Shown here in pieces: positions 1 through 6,498 of a stretch of 20,471 nucleotides of DNA. Position numbers and translations under genes: made by a program. This DNA comes from a virus. Within the stretch, counting starts at the first letter, position 1. Every line of letters begins with the position of its first letter. The DNA lies in the IMG/VR virus record IMGVR_UViG_3300030329_004632, positions 1 to 20,471 of that record, one strand, 5' to 3'. A model generated the notes under the pieces. That model was not told the origin of the DNA. It worked only from the letters and a program-made list of their open reading frames with translations, and did no database searches.

Positions 1-179
1 CGGATAAGCTCACAGATATGCCGCCCCCCTGCGTTAAAGAAGTCGGCGGAGATCCTATGTCATTGCAATGTATGTGGGCTTTGTGCATTCGTACAGGTGA
101 AACAGACAAGCAACGATGTGAGCCATCTAAGTTGACCGATCAGCTACTGAGTGCTTATAGTTGTTCTGAATCCCAATAG
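1..179 (+). CDS. C-terminal part of an unknown gene (5' end outside window)
   Basis: An open frame runs from the window edge (first full codon at base 3) to TAG at 177-179, about 58 residues. The visible protein begins DKLTDMPPPCVKEVGGDP and ends in SYSCSESQ-like polar sequence with several cysteines (PPPC, LQC, ALC, RC). I do not recognise it. It sits directly before a membrane/coiled-coil gene and an endolysin-like gene, so it may belong to the lysis cassette; a PPPC stretch would fit a spanin-type protein but this is only a guess. A promoter for the next gene appears to lie inside its last codons. Confidence 0.6.
   Translation, partial: DKLTDMPPPCVKEVGGDPMSLQCMWALCIRTGETDKQRCEPSKLTDQLLSAYSCSESQ
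132..161 (+). promoter_or_regulatory. Sigma-70-type promoter for the lysis cassette
   Basis: TTGACC (132-137) and TATAGT (156-161) are separated by 18 bp. Each box differs from consensus at one position. The predicted start of transcription falls about 20 bases before the ATG at 191. The promoter overlaps the 3' end of the preceding gene. Two other good promoters in this window also have an 18 bp spacer. Confidence 0.55.
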
Positions 180-190
180 TTGGAGTAACC

Positions 191-481
191 ATGGAAATAA
201 AGGATTTAGCTATACCTGGACTCACCATGGTTTTTGCTGCTGGTGTATCGTTTGCGTCATTTGAGTCTGCTGCCAAGGATGTAGAAGACGTTGAAAAACG
301 AGTAAATGTTCTCGAATCCAATGCCAGCAAACAAGAGGTAGTCGATGTCAAGATCGAAGGTATTGAACAACGTCTTGATAAGATGGAAGATATTGTTCAG
401 AAAATGCTGGATATTCAACAGAAACAAGCGGTTAATGTCGCGCAAATCTGCCAAGCAACCAACGCAAATTGTAGTAACTAA
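191..481 (+). CDS. Small membrane protein with coiled coil, holin-like
   Basis: This 96-residue protein has one N-terminal hydrophobic segment (about residues 7-25, LAIPGLTMVFAAGVSFASF) followed by a charged heptad-rich region (about 27-80) that should form a coiled coil. The tail contains two cysteines. One membrane span plus a coiled coil is common among small phage lysis accessory proteins, but I do not recognise a named family. It is the first gene after the promoter at 132-161 and lies one base before the peptidase gene. It could be a holin, antiholin or spanin-like partner; the sequence alone does not decide. Confidence 0.75.
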   Translation: MEIKDLAIPGLTMVFAAGVSFASFESAAKDVEDVEKRVNVLESNASKQEVVDVKIEGIEQRLDKMEDIVQKMLDIQQKQAVNVAQICQATNANCSN

Positions 482-482
482 A

Positions 483-1070
483 ATGCGCCCTGATATCCTT
501 GATTACGCGGCCTCGCTTGGTCACACTGTTTTCGAATCTGGTGAGTACAACCTCAACATTATTGGTATTCGAAACTCGCAACACGAGCCCAACAGGTTTG
601 ATGATACGATTCACTGTGTCTACAAAGACGAAGACGGTGATTGGATTCAAAAGTCGTGGCCTTGCACTACGGAGCCGGGTAAGTACTGGCTTGAAAATCC
701 TACCAATGTCAAAGGTACCGCAGTGTTGGTTCCTGGTCAGTATCGCTCAGTTTGGAAGATTGATAAGCATCAAGGAAAGTACTACGCTCTGTGCCAGCGC
801 AACGGCACCGTAAAGGTATACCGTGATGACAATTTGGATGAAATCATTGATTGTGATCCTGAAACAATCACTGAGGGCTTTTATGGAATCAACATCCACA
901 AGGCCGGTGCTCATTCGACTCAAATCGATCGATGGTCCGCAGGATGCCAGGTGTTTGCAAACGAGTCCGATTTCGATGAGTTCATGGCTATTTGCGGCAA
1001 AGCTCGTGAGAAATGGGGCAACGCCTTTTCTTATACGTTGATTCTTGAGCACGAGAAAGGCTCTGATTGA
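483..1070 (+). CDS. YkuD-like L,D-peptidase/transpeptidase-fold protein, probable endolysin
   Basis: With the start at 483 the protein is 195 residues and opens MRPDILDYAASLGHTVFESG. The C-terminal half carries the arrangement of the L,D-transpeptidase (YkuD) active site: GINIH with His139, then thirteen residues, then SAGC with Cys155. This H-x13-SxGC spacing fits that fold, in which Cys is the nucleophile. The rest is weakly conserved, so the assignment rests on the motif and on context beside holin-like genes. The frame is open further upstream with an in-frame ATG at 435 inside the previous gene; 483 is preferred because it follows the upstream stop by one base and the extension looks like shadow sequence. 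Neither start has a strong Shine-Dalgarno. Its likely role is cutting peptidoglycan cross-links during lysis. Confidence 0.7.
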   Translation: MRPDILDYAASLGHTVFESGEYNLNIIGIRNSQHEPNRFDDTIHCVYKDEDGDWIQKSWPCTTEPGKYWLENPTNVKGTAVLVPGQYRSVWKIDKHQGKYYALCQRNGTVKVYRDDNLDEIIDCDPETITEGFYGINIHKAGAHSTQIDRWSAGCQVFANESDFDEFMAICGKAREKWGNAFSYTLILEHEKGSD

Positions 1071-1378
1071 TGGAGGCGCTGGTCGATTCACTATTAGCGG
1101 ACGGCCACCTCGGAGTTTTTGCTGCCTTCCTTGTCTATCAATTTGTAATGATGCAGAGGCGTCTGGATAAGCTTGTTGAAGGGTTCCAAGAACAACTTGA
1201 CGAGATACGAAAAGAATACGACCTTCGATCGGAAAAAATGAGAGAGCGATACGACAGAGTAATAAATGAGTATAGAAATAGAGAAGACACTCAGTCTAAA
1301 GACTTTTTAATTACTCGAACTAAAGTTCATAATGATATTGTGTCTAAGCTTGATAGAATTTTAGACAGAGAAAAATAG
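1070..1378 (+). CDS. BhlA/UviB-like holin candidate
   Basis: ATG at 1070 overlaps the TGA of the peptidase gene by one base (TGATG), so the two are probably translationally coupled. The 102-residue product has a hydrophobic segment at about residues 12-29 (HLGVFAAFLVYQFVMMQ) and then a long, highly charged coiled coil (about 30-100). One N-terminal span followed by a charged coil resembles the BhlA/UviB bacteriocin-holin type. Placement right after the endolysin-like gene supports a holin role. The family call rests on architecture rather than on specific residues. Confidence 0.65.
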   Translation: MEALVDSLLADGHLGVFAAFLVYQFVMMQRRLDKLVEGFQEQLDEIRKEYDLRSEKMRERYDRVINEYRNREDTQSKDFLITRTKVHNDIVSKLDRILDREK

Positions 1379-1384
1379 ATTGAA

Positions 1385-2035
1385 ATGAACTGCGTTGTTG
1401 GATCAGATACAGACTGTGAACTTAAGGTTGGTTCGTCGATTCGTATTTACGATGAAGAGCCAGCCGAAAAGGAGGCCAAACCCGTGGCAAACGAAACTAA
1501 AACAGAAAAACCAGCCCCTGCACCTGCTCCTGTAGAGCAACCAGCCCCTGCGCCTGCACCTGAACCAGCGCCTGAACCAGCCGTGGTAGAAACCGTTGCT
1601 GCACCGGCTGTGCCAGAACTCGTTGAATCAGTGGGCGTATCTCAAGACATCACGGCTGCCGCTGATGCTGCCAAGTCCCTCGGTGGCGACTATGCGCCCA
1701 TGGTTGCCATTGCGTTGGCAGGAATGGCTATTGCAGGCGGATCAAAAGCCTGGAGCTACTACCGTGATCGAGCAGAGCAAAAGCATGAACAAGAAATGCA
1801 GAAGCTCAAAATGGAAGCTCAGTCACAGGGCATGGACGGGCAACAGCCCCCACCTTGTCAGGCCGCAAACACAAAGATGCAGGCCGAAGTAGATGCATTG
1901 AAGTCTAAGCTCAGTGCAGTTGAAAAGAAAACATCGATGATCTCTGCTGACTTTGATGGTGAAGATGTCGAGCGTCAAATCAAGCGCATGAAAAAGCGCA
2001 TCGATGAGTTGTTTGAGATTACTGATCAAAAATGA
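1385..2035 (+). CDS. Pro/Ala-rich single-span membrane protein with coiled-coil tail
   Basis: The frame from ATG 1385 codes for 216 residues. Residues 1-35 include two cysteines; about 40-66 is a Pro-Ala-Glu repeat (EKPAPAPAPVEQPAPAPAPE); about 103-120 is hydrophobic and glycine-rich (APMVAIALAGMAIAGG), probably a membrane span; 126-213 is charged and heptad-like. I do not recognise the family. The layout of rigid linker, span and coil suggests a protein bridging a membrane and another layer, perhaps a spanin-like or virion protein. The ATG at 1385 has little ribosome binding sequence, while an in-frame GTG at 1484 (Val34) sits behind a perfect one, so the main product may be 183 residues. 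Confidence 0.7.
   Translation: MNCVVGSDTDCELKVGSSIRIYDEEPAEKEAKPVANETKTEKPAPAPAPVEQPAPAPAPEPAPEPAVVETVAAPAVPELVESVGVSQDITAAADAAKSLGGDYAPMVAIALAGMAIAGGSKAWSYYRDRAEQKHEQEMQKLKMEAQSQGMDGQQPPPCQAANTKMQAEVDALKSKLSAVEKKTSMISADFDGEDVERQIKRMKKRIDELFEITDQK
1471..1486 (+). promoter_or_regulatory. Strong internal ribosome binding site with in-frame GTG
   Basis: GGAGG at 1471-1475, preceded by four A residues, lies 8 bases before GTG at 1484-1486. The GTG is in frame with the membrane protein gene that starts at 1385. This site is far stronger than the one at 1385, so it either marks the true start or makes a second, shorter product lacking the first 33 residues. Confidence 0.5.
1511..1570 (+). repeat. 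Two imperfect 30 bp tandem repeats coding Pro-Ala
   Basis: CCAGCCCCTG occurs at 1511 and again at 1541, each opening a similar 30-base unit. The repeats encode the PAPAPAPVEQ and PAPAPAPEPA segments of the membrane protein linker. Shorter CCTGAACCAG units follow. Such repeats can change length by slippage or recombination. Confidence 0.7.
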
Positions 2036-2397
2036 TTGAACTCGCTTTAATTTTTTTCGGTACGTTTGTTGTTCTTCCTGCAGGGCTGAGTTTTGCGGTA
2101 GACGGTGACGGAAGTTCTCGAAAGAAGAAAAAAGCGCCCGTCGTGGAAGAGCCAGTAATCGAAGAGCCCATACCTGATCCTGAACCCATCCTTGTGGCAC
2201 GACTTAGGTCGACAAAAAAGACTGTCGTAATCGTCGTGCCAGAATGCTCTGATGAGGAATCCGAAACAAGGTTGCGTGCTGCCAGTCTTGATTACTTGGA
2301 AAAAGTTACCGGATTACCTGACGAGACTGTATTTGAAGTGAAGGATTGTGGCGACGAAGGTATGGTAGACATTCAAATCGTCGAAACGATAGAATAA
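2032..2397 (+). CDS. Small protein with N-terminal signal or membrane anchor
   Basis: The 121-residue product starts at an ATG overlapping the previous stop by four bases (ATGA). Residues 3-22 (ELALIFFGTFVVLPAGLSFA) are hydrophobic and could be a signal peptide or anchor. RKKKK and an acidic proline-rich stretch (VVEEPVIEEPIPDPEPI) follow, then a compact alpha/beta-like C-terminal half with two cysteines. No family is recognised. It is the last gene of the plus-strand cassette, so a cell-envelope role near lysis is plausible. The polybasic run right after the hydrophobic part fits an anchor better than a cleaved signal. Confidence 0.65.
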   Translation: MIELALIFFGTFVVLPAGLSFAVDGDGSSRKKKKAPVVEEPVIEEPIPDPEPILVARLRSTKKTVVIVVPECSDEESETRLRAASLDYLEKVTGLPDETVFEVKDCGDEGMVDIQIVETIE

Positions 2398-2403
2398 GTA
2401 AAT

Positions 2404-2481
2404 CTGCACCCCCCACCCGGTAGGAATCGCCCATGCTCACGTCCCGAGTATGGGAACAAGCGATGTGGGTGGGGGGTGCAG
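2404..2481. terminator. Long two-part hairpin between convergent operons
   Basis: CTGCACCCCCCACCC (2404-2418) pairs perfectly over 15 bases with 2467-2481. Inside, CCCATGCTC (2431-2439) faces GAGTATGGG (2447-2455), a 9-base stem with one G-U pair. The element fills most of the 92-base gap between two convergent genes, so a two-way terminator is the simplest reading. Neither side has a long T-run, so it is not a textbook intrinsic terminator. Confidence 0.6.
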
Positions 2482-2489
2482 AGGGACGT

Positions 2490-3092
2490 TTAGACTTTCT
2501 TTGCTGGTGCGACACCTTGAGTCGGTGCGATTGCATCATTAAGCATGTCCAAAACCTTCATAAGACCTTCTGGGGGTCCATCATCGCGAGCGACGACCTT
2601 CACGTCGTACTTGGCGCTGTTGTCGCTCTTACGGCTATTCTCGCTGTGGTTAGCCACAGAGCCGTGAACAGTAACGTCACAGCTAAATAGACCCGCGTTG
2701 TACTTTGCGTGCGCCGTAAGCTCTGCTTTCGTGTCAGATGTCGTTTTGGCTGAAGTCGATGATTTCACTTCCATGGTGAAACGAACTTCTGCTTCTTTGA
2801 CCGACAAGCTTGGCGTGTTGATGATGGCGAGCAGTGGGACTTGGAGGTCCACCTTCTCCATCGTTGTTGTGCCATCAGCAGCCTGAACAGGCTTGTTGAA
2901 AGCAAAGTCAACGGTGCGTGCCGTAAGGTTGCCCTTTCCATCGTCGTTAAGACCAACGTCATTAATAAAGTCACTGGAAGCTTTAGCCAGCAGTGTCTGA
3001 GCACTACACGCGGCCTTGAGTGGGCCTCCAATAAGTTGGTCCATGGGAAGACCACCGAACTGGTCTGACATCTTTACGAGTTGATCTGGCAC
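2490..3092 (-). CDS. DUF2589 family protein
   Basis: This 200-residue protein carries the features I associate with DUF2589: an opening SDQFGGLPMDQLIGGPLKAAC block (residues 9-29), a central segment with KVDLQVPLLAIINTPSLSVKEAEVRFTMEV (about 80-109), and a closing block containing NSAKYDVKV and PPEGLMKVLDML (about 162-185). The family has no established function that I know of. Translation probably starts at GTG 3092, since AGGAG lies 6 bases upstream; an ATG seven codons in has no such site. It follows a second, shorter DUF2589-like gene closely, suggesting that the two products act as a pair. It is the last gene of this minus-strand operon, ending at the hairpin. Confidence 0.75.
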   Translation of the reverse strand: MPDQLVKMSDQFGGLPMDQLIGGPLKAACSAQTLLAKASSDFINDVGLNDDGKGNLTARTVDFAFNKPVQAADGTTTMEKVDLQVPLLAIINTPSLSVKEAEVRFTMEVKSSTSAKTTSDTKAELTAHAKYNAGLFSCDVTVHGSVANHSENSRKSDNSAKYDVKVVARDDGPPEGLMKVLDMLNDAIAPTQGVAPAKKV

Positions 3093-3101
3093 CGTTTACT
3101 C

Positions 3102-3596
3102 CTATGGGATCAGCTTGATTAGCTGGTCATCGATTCTTGCATAACCCTCTGGAGGCTCGCTGCCCTTGAAGATCAACTTGAGTTTAGCAGCATTGTTCTC
3201 TTTTTTGAACCATGATGGCGTATTGGCACATGGCCGAACCATCAGCTTGCCTTTTTTCTTGTCCGCAGTGAGGCCAGATATTTCAACAGACATTTCGACT
3301 TCGAGCGTATCCACACGAAGACTTTGGCCAGTCGTGAGGGACTGGAGCGGCACCGGAATTCTTTTTTGTACCAGTACTCCATCTTCCCATGTTGGGAGTT
3401 CCATGACGACCATACGAGGTGCATATATGTGTCTTCCGTCGTCATCCGTAATGGGTTCACCTTTTTCATTGAGTTTCAACTCCCAAAACTCTTGATTGGT
3501 GATTGAGTCAAGTTCATGACGTTCAGCAATATCCGTTGCCGCTATAACTGCTGATTGAATCGAATGTACGATGTCGTCTAAAGAATGATCAGCCAT
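3102..3596 (-). CDS. DUF2589-like partner protein
   Basis: The 164-residue product begins MADHSLDDIVHSIQSAVIAA and has the same overall plan as the next gene's DUF2589 protein: an N-terminal helix, VPLQSLTTGQSLRVDTLEVEMSVEI in the middle (about 80-106) and a terminal PPEGYARIDDQLIKLIP. It looks like the shorter paralogue that often accompanies DUF2589. It lacks the long Ser/Thr-rich insert of its neighbour. The start overlaps the FmdB-type gene by 8 bases, and its stop lies 9 bases before the next start, so the three are probably one transcript. Function unknown. Confidence 0.65.
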   Translation of the reverse strand: MADHSLDDIVHSIQSAVIAATDIAERHELDSITNQEFWELKLNEKGEPITDDDGRHIYAPRMVVMELPTWEDGVLVQKRIPVPLQSLTTGQSLRVDTLEVEMSVEISGLTADKKKGKLMVRPCANTPSWFKKENNAAKLKLIFKGSEPPEGYARIDDQLIKLIP

Positions 3597-3777
3597 CTTT
3601 TTTCAAACCATAGTTGTCTCTTGCCCAACCTGAACCTTTAAGTGAAAAGTTTGTTGCGCTTATTTTTCGTGTCATTTCACAAAGACACTGCAAGCAAGTG
3701 GGGCTCGGATCCCCAAATGCTTGCAGTACTTCTTTCTTCGCACCACAGTCTTCACAAACGTATTGGTACAGCGGCAT
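3589..3777 (-). CDS. FmdB-type zinc-ribbon protein
   Basis: The 62-residue product matches the FmdB zinc-ribbon family: MPLYQYVCEDCGAKKEVLQ, a Cys-x2-Cys pair at 8 and 11, a second cysteine cluster CLQCLC at about 28-33, then the typical RKISATNFSLKGSGWARDNYG tail (about 37-57). The family is thought to bind zinc and has been linked to regulation, but its molecular role is not established. No clear ribbosome binding site is seen; the gene lies 5 bases after the preceding stop and may rely on coupling. A phage copy placed in a DUF2589 operon is unusual. Confidence 0.8.
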   Translation of the reverse strand: MPLYQYVCEDCGAKKEVLQAFGDPSPTCLQCLCEMTRKISATNFSLKGSGWARDNYGLKKDG

Positions 3778-3782
3778 CGTTA

Positions 3783-4436
3783 TCAGTCGTTAAACACGAC
3801 GGGTTCAGGCTCTGGCTCGCCCGTCACCGCATCAGTTTTGACTGTAGCGGTTGTATTTGAGTTATCGACGAGAGCGGTAACCAGTTGCTCAATCATCCCA
3901 GCCAAACGTGAATCGTCGGTTTGACGGTTCGTCAATGCATCCAAAACTTCTTGGGGCACTGGGTTTGTTTGCACGTTGACAGTGGTAGTGACTGGTACAC
4001 CGTTGCGATAGCTCAAGTCTTCTGAGTTGTCAGCATCAACAAATTTAACGACCAAGTAGACACGCTCAATGTTGTCAGCATCATGATCGATTTTTGTTTC
4101 ATAGTTCAGAAGTTTCCAGTTTCCGTTCGGCTGACTGTTGCGAATGGTTTTAGACATTCCAGCTATTGTAGCGTTGAGCATATTCGCCCATGTTGGCTCA
4201 GTCACTTTGCCTTGAAGATTGTGCAAAGGCCATGAAGTATCTCCAAGTCGTGTACGAAATCCTTCGCAGTTTAGTGCTTCGTCATCGCCAATCTTTTGCT
4301 CTTCAAAAACCTCATTGAGAACACGCAACAAAAGCGACGTTTGGTTAATCTTTGGAATTTCGCCTTCTTTTGTTTGTGGCTTTGCTCGTTCACCAAATGG
4401 ATTCTTAGCTTGCTTCGCTTCTTCAAATAGACTCAT
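3783..4436 (-). CDS. Unknown protein with acidic C-terminal tail
   Basis: The 217-residue product starts behind AAAGGAG six bases upstream. The N-terminal third is polar with basic patches, the centre contains NGNWKLLNYETKIDHDADNIERVYLVVKF-like beta-rich sequence, and the last dozen residues are acidic (GEPEPEPVVFND). I do not recognise the family. An acidic, flexible tail next to recT recalls the tails of single-strand DNA-binding proteins, but the tail lacks the usual DDDIPF ending and no OB-fold signature was identified. It lies 12 bases after the HNH gene stop and upstream of the FmdB-type gene, in the same operon. Confidence 0.6.
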   Translation of the reverse strand: MSLFEEAKQAKNPFGERAKPQTKEGEIPKINQTSLLLRVLNEVFEEQKIGDDEALNCEGFRTRLGDTSWPLHNLQGKVTEPTWANMLNATIAGMSKTIRNSQPNGNWKLLNYETKIDHDADNIERVYLVVKFVDADNSEDLSYRNGVPVTTTVNVQTNPVPQEVLDALTNRQTDDSRLAGMIEQLVTALVDNSNTTATVKTDAVTGEPEPEPVVFND

Positions 4437-4447
4437 TACGTTCTCCT

Positions 4448-4669
4448 TTACTTACGTGAACGATTTGTTTTTTTACTTTCAACTCGCAGATTTTTCTTTG
4501 AGTTGTTTTCAGGGTTTCCATCTTTGTGATGGACATCTTTGCCGTCGCCTTTCCTAACTCGTTTCAGCATAGTCATGATTCGTCGAGCACGATTACGACC
4601 AGCACGCCTTTTCTTTTGTTCAGGCTTACTGTGGTACGTTTTGTACTCTTTCTTGTAATCACGAGCCAT
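4448..4669 (-). CDS. Small HNH-motif protein
   Basis: This 73-residue, very basic protein has the HNH core DVHHKDGNPENNSKKNLRV (about residues 45-63), with His47-His48 and the Asn-rich loop expected for an HNH nuclease. The rest is a lysine/arginine-rich N-terminus and a short basic tail. At this size it is a minimal HNH domain, like small phage HNH proteins that nick or cut DNA; the usual last metal-binding residue is not obvious. AAGGAG lies four bases before the ATG, directly after the recT stop. It may act with RecT and the exonuclease, or be a remnant homing enzyme. Confidence 0.7.
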   Translation of the reverse strand: MARDYKKEYKTYHSKPEQKKRRAGRNRARRIMTMLKRVRKGDGKDVHHKDGNPENNSKKNLRVESKKTNRSRK

Positions 4670-4677
4670 GCTTCTCC

Positions 4678-5496
4678 TTAGTCTTCGATAAGTGTTTCTT
4701 CTTTATCCGTTTGTTGAACAAGTTCATCCAACTGATCAGACAAAACATTCATAGTATTCACTTCATGTACTTCACTAACGTCGACCACATTGAGTTCTTC
4801 AGTAGATGCATCTTGCATACCATCGTGCTCGTAGGCGCTCGTAGTGGTGTCGTCCATTGATACGATGCCGCGAGCAAACGCATATCGAAGCCCAGTCTTG
4901 AGGGCCATTTCAATCGGCCACTGACCCCATGGTGATTGGTTTTTGTTGCGCTTATACGAGTCCGAGTTGGCTCGACGCTTCTCGATGTCGGCTTTGCGAA
5001 TTACGACGAAGTCTTTGCTTCCGTCTTTGTAGTGAGCAACAACGTATACAGCTACCAGAGTGTCCCAGGATTGCTCCGCGCTAAGGTCTGGAACATGCTC
5101 CAGGCTTGGCTCAGTTCCTTCTATGACGTGAAACGTATCGCTTTCAAACACCGCCTTGGTGCGAAGACGAACACCACTTCGAGCAGCGAGCTTTGAAAAG
5201 CCCCGATGCGATACTTGCCATTGCAGACTCTTTCCGCGAGGCAAAAGGTATACGTCTGGCAGTGGCCCACCGGGCATAAGTCCCGTCATGGCGGACAAGG
5301 CGACCGCTTGCGCTACCGATGCCGGGTCACAACCATACAATCGGTCGTTAGTTTGAGCAGCCTGACGGAATGCCAGTGCGACTCGTCCTGCAGCCTTTGC
5401 TCCTTCTTCCGTACCTGCCATTGCTTGGAGGAAGTCAGTTGCTTTAGATTCGACAACGTTGCGAAAGTGATGTGCTGGGTGAAGAGCGTTGCTCAT
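4678..5496 (-). CDS. recT: RecT-family single-strand annealing protein
   Basis: The 272-residue product has RecT features: DPASVAQAVALSAMTGLMPGG-type sequence (about 57-78), the LPRGKSLQWQVSHRGFSKLAARSG-type core (about 85-108), and the PWGQWPIEMALKTGLRYAFA region (about 189-208). RecT coats single-stranded DNA and anneals complementary strands, working with a 5'-3' exonuclease. The C-terminus is acidic and divergent. AGGAG lies seven bases before the ATG. It overlaps the YqaJ exonuclease gene by 4 bases (ATGA), the classic exonuclease/annealase pair. It is slightly shorter or similar in length to usual RecT proteins, with no sign of damage. Confidence 0.9.
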   Translation of the reverse strand: MSNALHPAHHFRNVVESKATDFLQAMAGTEEGAKAAGRVALAFRQAAQTNDRLYGCDPASVAQAVALSAMTGLMPGGPLPDVYLLPRGKSLQWQVSHRGFSKLAARSGVRLRTKAVFESDTFHVIEGTEPSLEHVPDLSAEQSWDTLVAVYVVAHYKDGSKDFVVIRKADIEKRRANSDSYKRNKNQSPWGQWPIEMALKTGLRYAFARGIVSMDDTTTSAYEHDGMQDASTEELNVVDVSEVHEVNTMNVLSDQLDELVQQTDKEETLIED

Positions 5497-6407
5497 TTGG
5501 ATTCTCCTGTGTATTGAAATCTGAATGTTCTTGTTGGTTCGCCAAGCTTAACGTAACTCTTGGCAAGTTCTGGGTGATCAGCCTCGAATGCAGTCCGATC
5601 GAATCGGCTACGTGGCTTGCTCTGTGACCACGTTGCTACACCACTGATACCATAAGCGGTGCCTATTTCTTCTTTGATTTTGTTTTCAAGCAATCTTTTT
5701 TTATCATCAAGCTCGGCGCATTGTGCGCGAACTTGTCTCAATTGTTGGGCAAGATCAAGGTGCGATTCTGATGGCTCAATAAACTCTTTTGATTCTTGCT
5801 CAAACAGTTTTGCCAATGAGCGAGAGCAAGACGTTGAGCCGTCAACCTCTGGAGGTGTACCGCCTCGAATGTGACGGTCATACCACTCCCTGACATAGTC
5901 AATCATTTTGCTTTCGACCTTGGAGTCCCGATGAATGATGAATGATCGATACTCATCGTTCATGGTAGCAAAGGCGGCCAAGTCACAACGATCGTCATCG
6001 GTCACTGCCATCTGCCAAATGCACTGAGCAGCGTAGTAGGGGGGAACAGCGTTGCCTCCTGAAATCCCCCACTTGTGATCAAACTTGCGAGTAGACTTGA
6101 TTTCAAGCAACCACTTTCCTTGCTCAGAATCTACAAAGAAATCAGGACGAGCGTGCATCCAAGACTCTGGGCCGATCAATGGTTCGGCCTCGTATTCTGG
6201 TCCCTTTTTGATCATCACGTTGTTTAGGTGGGCATAGTGCGCGCCAATGGCTGGTTCGAGGATGTGTCCTCGTTGAGTAGCTGCTGATGATGAACTTTCG
6301 GTAAGACCATGGGCTCTGGCCCAGACGTCCCACGGGCTGCTCCAGGGTGACAATCCTAAGATTGCACCCACGCTACTGCTTCCGATAGTTGGTAGATTGT
6401 CGTTCAT
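5493..6407 (-). CDS. YqaJ-type phage recombination exonuclease
   Basis: The 304-residue product shows the YqaJ/lambda-exonuclease-like nuclease fold: IGSSSVGAILGLSPWSSPWDVW (residues 8-29), RGHILEP with Glu51, HARPDFFV with Asp89, LLEIKST with Glu102 and Lys104, and YYAAQ with Gln128. These are the expected metal-binding and catalytic residues of this PD-(D/E)xK nuclease. The C-terminal half has a coiled segment. The enzyme would resect double-stranded DNA ends to give single strands for RecT, encoded just downstream with a 4-base overlap. It is the first gene of the leftward operon and lies next to the operator region at 6427-6466, which probably controls it. Confidence 0.9.
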   Translation of the reverse strand: MNDNLPTIGSSSVGAILGLSPWSSPWDVWARAHGLTESSSSAATQRGHILEPAIGAHYAHLNNVMIKKGPEYEAEPLIGPESWMHARPDFFVDSEQGKWLLEIKSTRKFDHKWGISGGNAVPPYYAAQCIWQMAVTDDDRCDLAAFATMNDEYRSFIIHRDSKVESKMIDYVREWYDRHIRGGTPPEVDGSTSCSRSLAKLFEQESKEFIEPSESHLDLAQQLRQVRAQCAELDDKKRLLENKIKEEIGTAYGISGVATWSQSKPRSRFDRTAFEADHPELAKSYVKLGEPTRTFRFQYTGESK

Positions 6408-6426
6408 TAGTGGTTTTTTCCTATGT

Positions 6427-6466
6427 TTGACTGTAGAGTATCACGATGTGATGATATTTACATCAC
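6427..6466 (+). promoter_or_regulatory. Promoter with overlapping operator half-sites
   Basis: TTGACT (6427-6432) and GATGAT (6450-6455) are 17 bp apart and point toward the Cro-like gene. ATCAC at 6440-6444 and GTGAT at 6448-6452 form an inverted repeat with a 3-base gap. GTGATG (6448-6453) and CATCAC (6461-6466) form a second one with a 7-base gap, sharing the middle half-site. A repressor bound here would cover the -10 box. No clear leftward promoter for the exonuclease was found, though one should lie in the same gap. Confidence 0.55.
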
Positions 6467-6498
6467 TTCAACCGGACATTTTCTGACTGGATTTTTTT

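Noticed and set aside
1511-1570. Possible CRISPR-like direct repeats
   Set aside because: The repeats are adjacent without spacers and simply encode a Pro-Ala linker.
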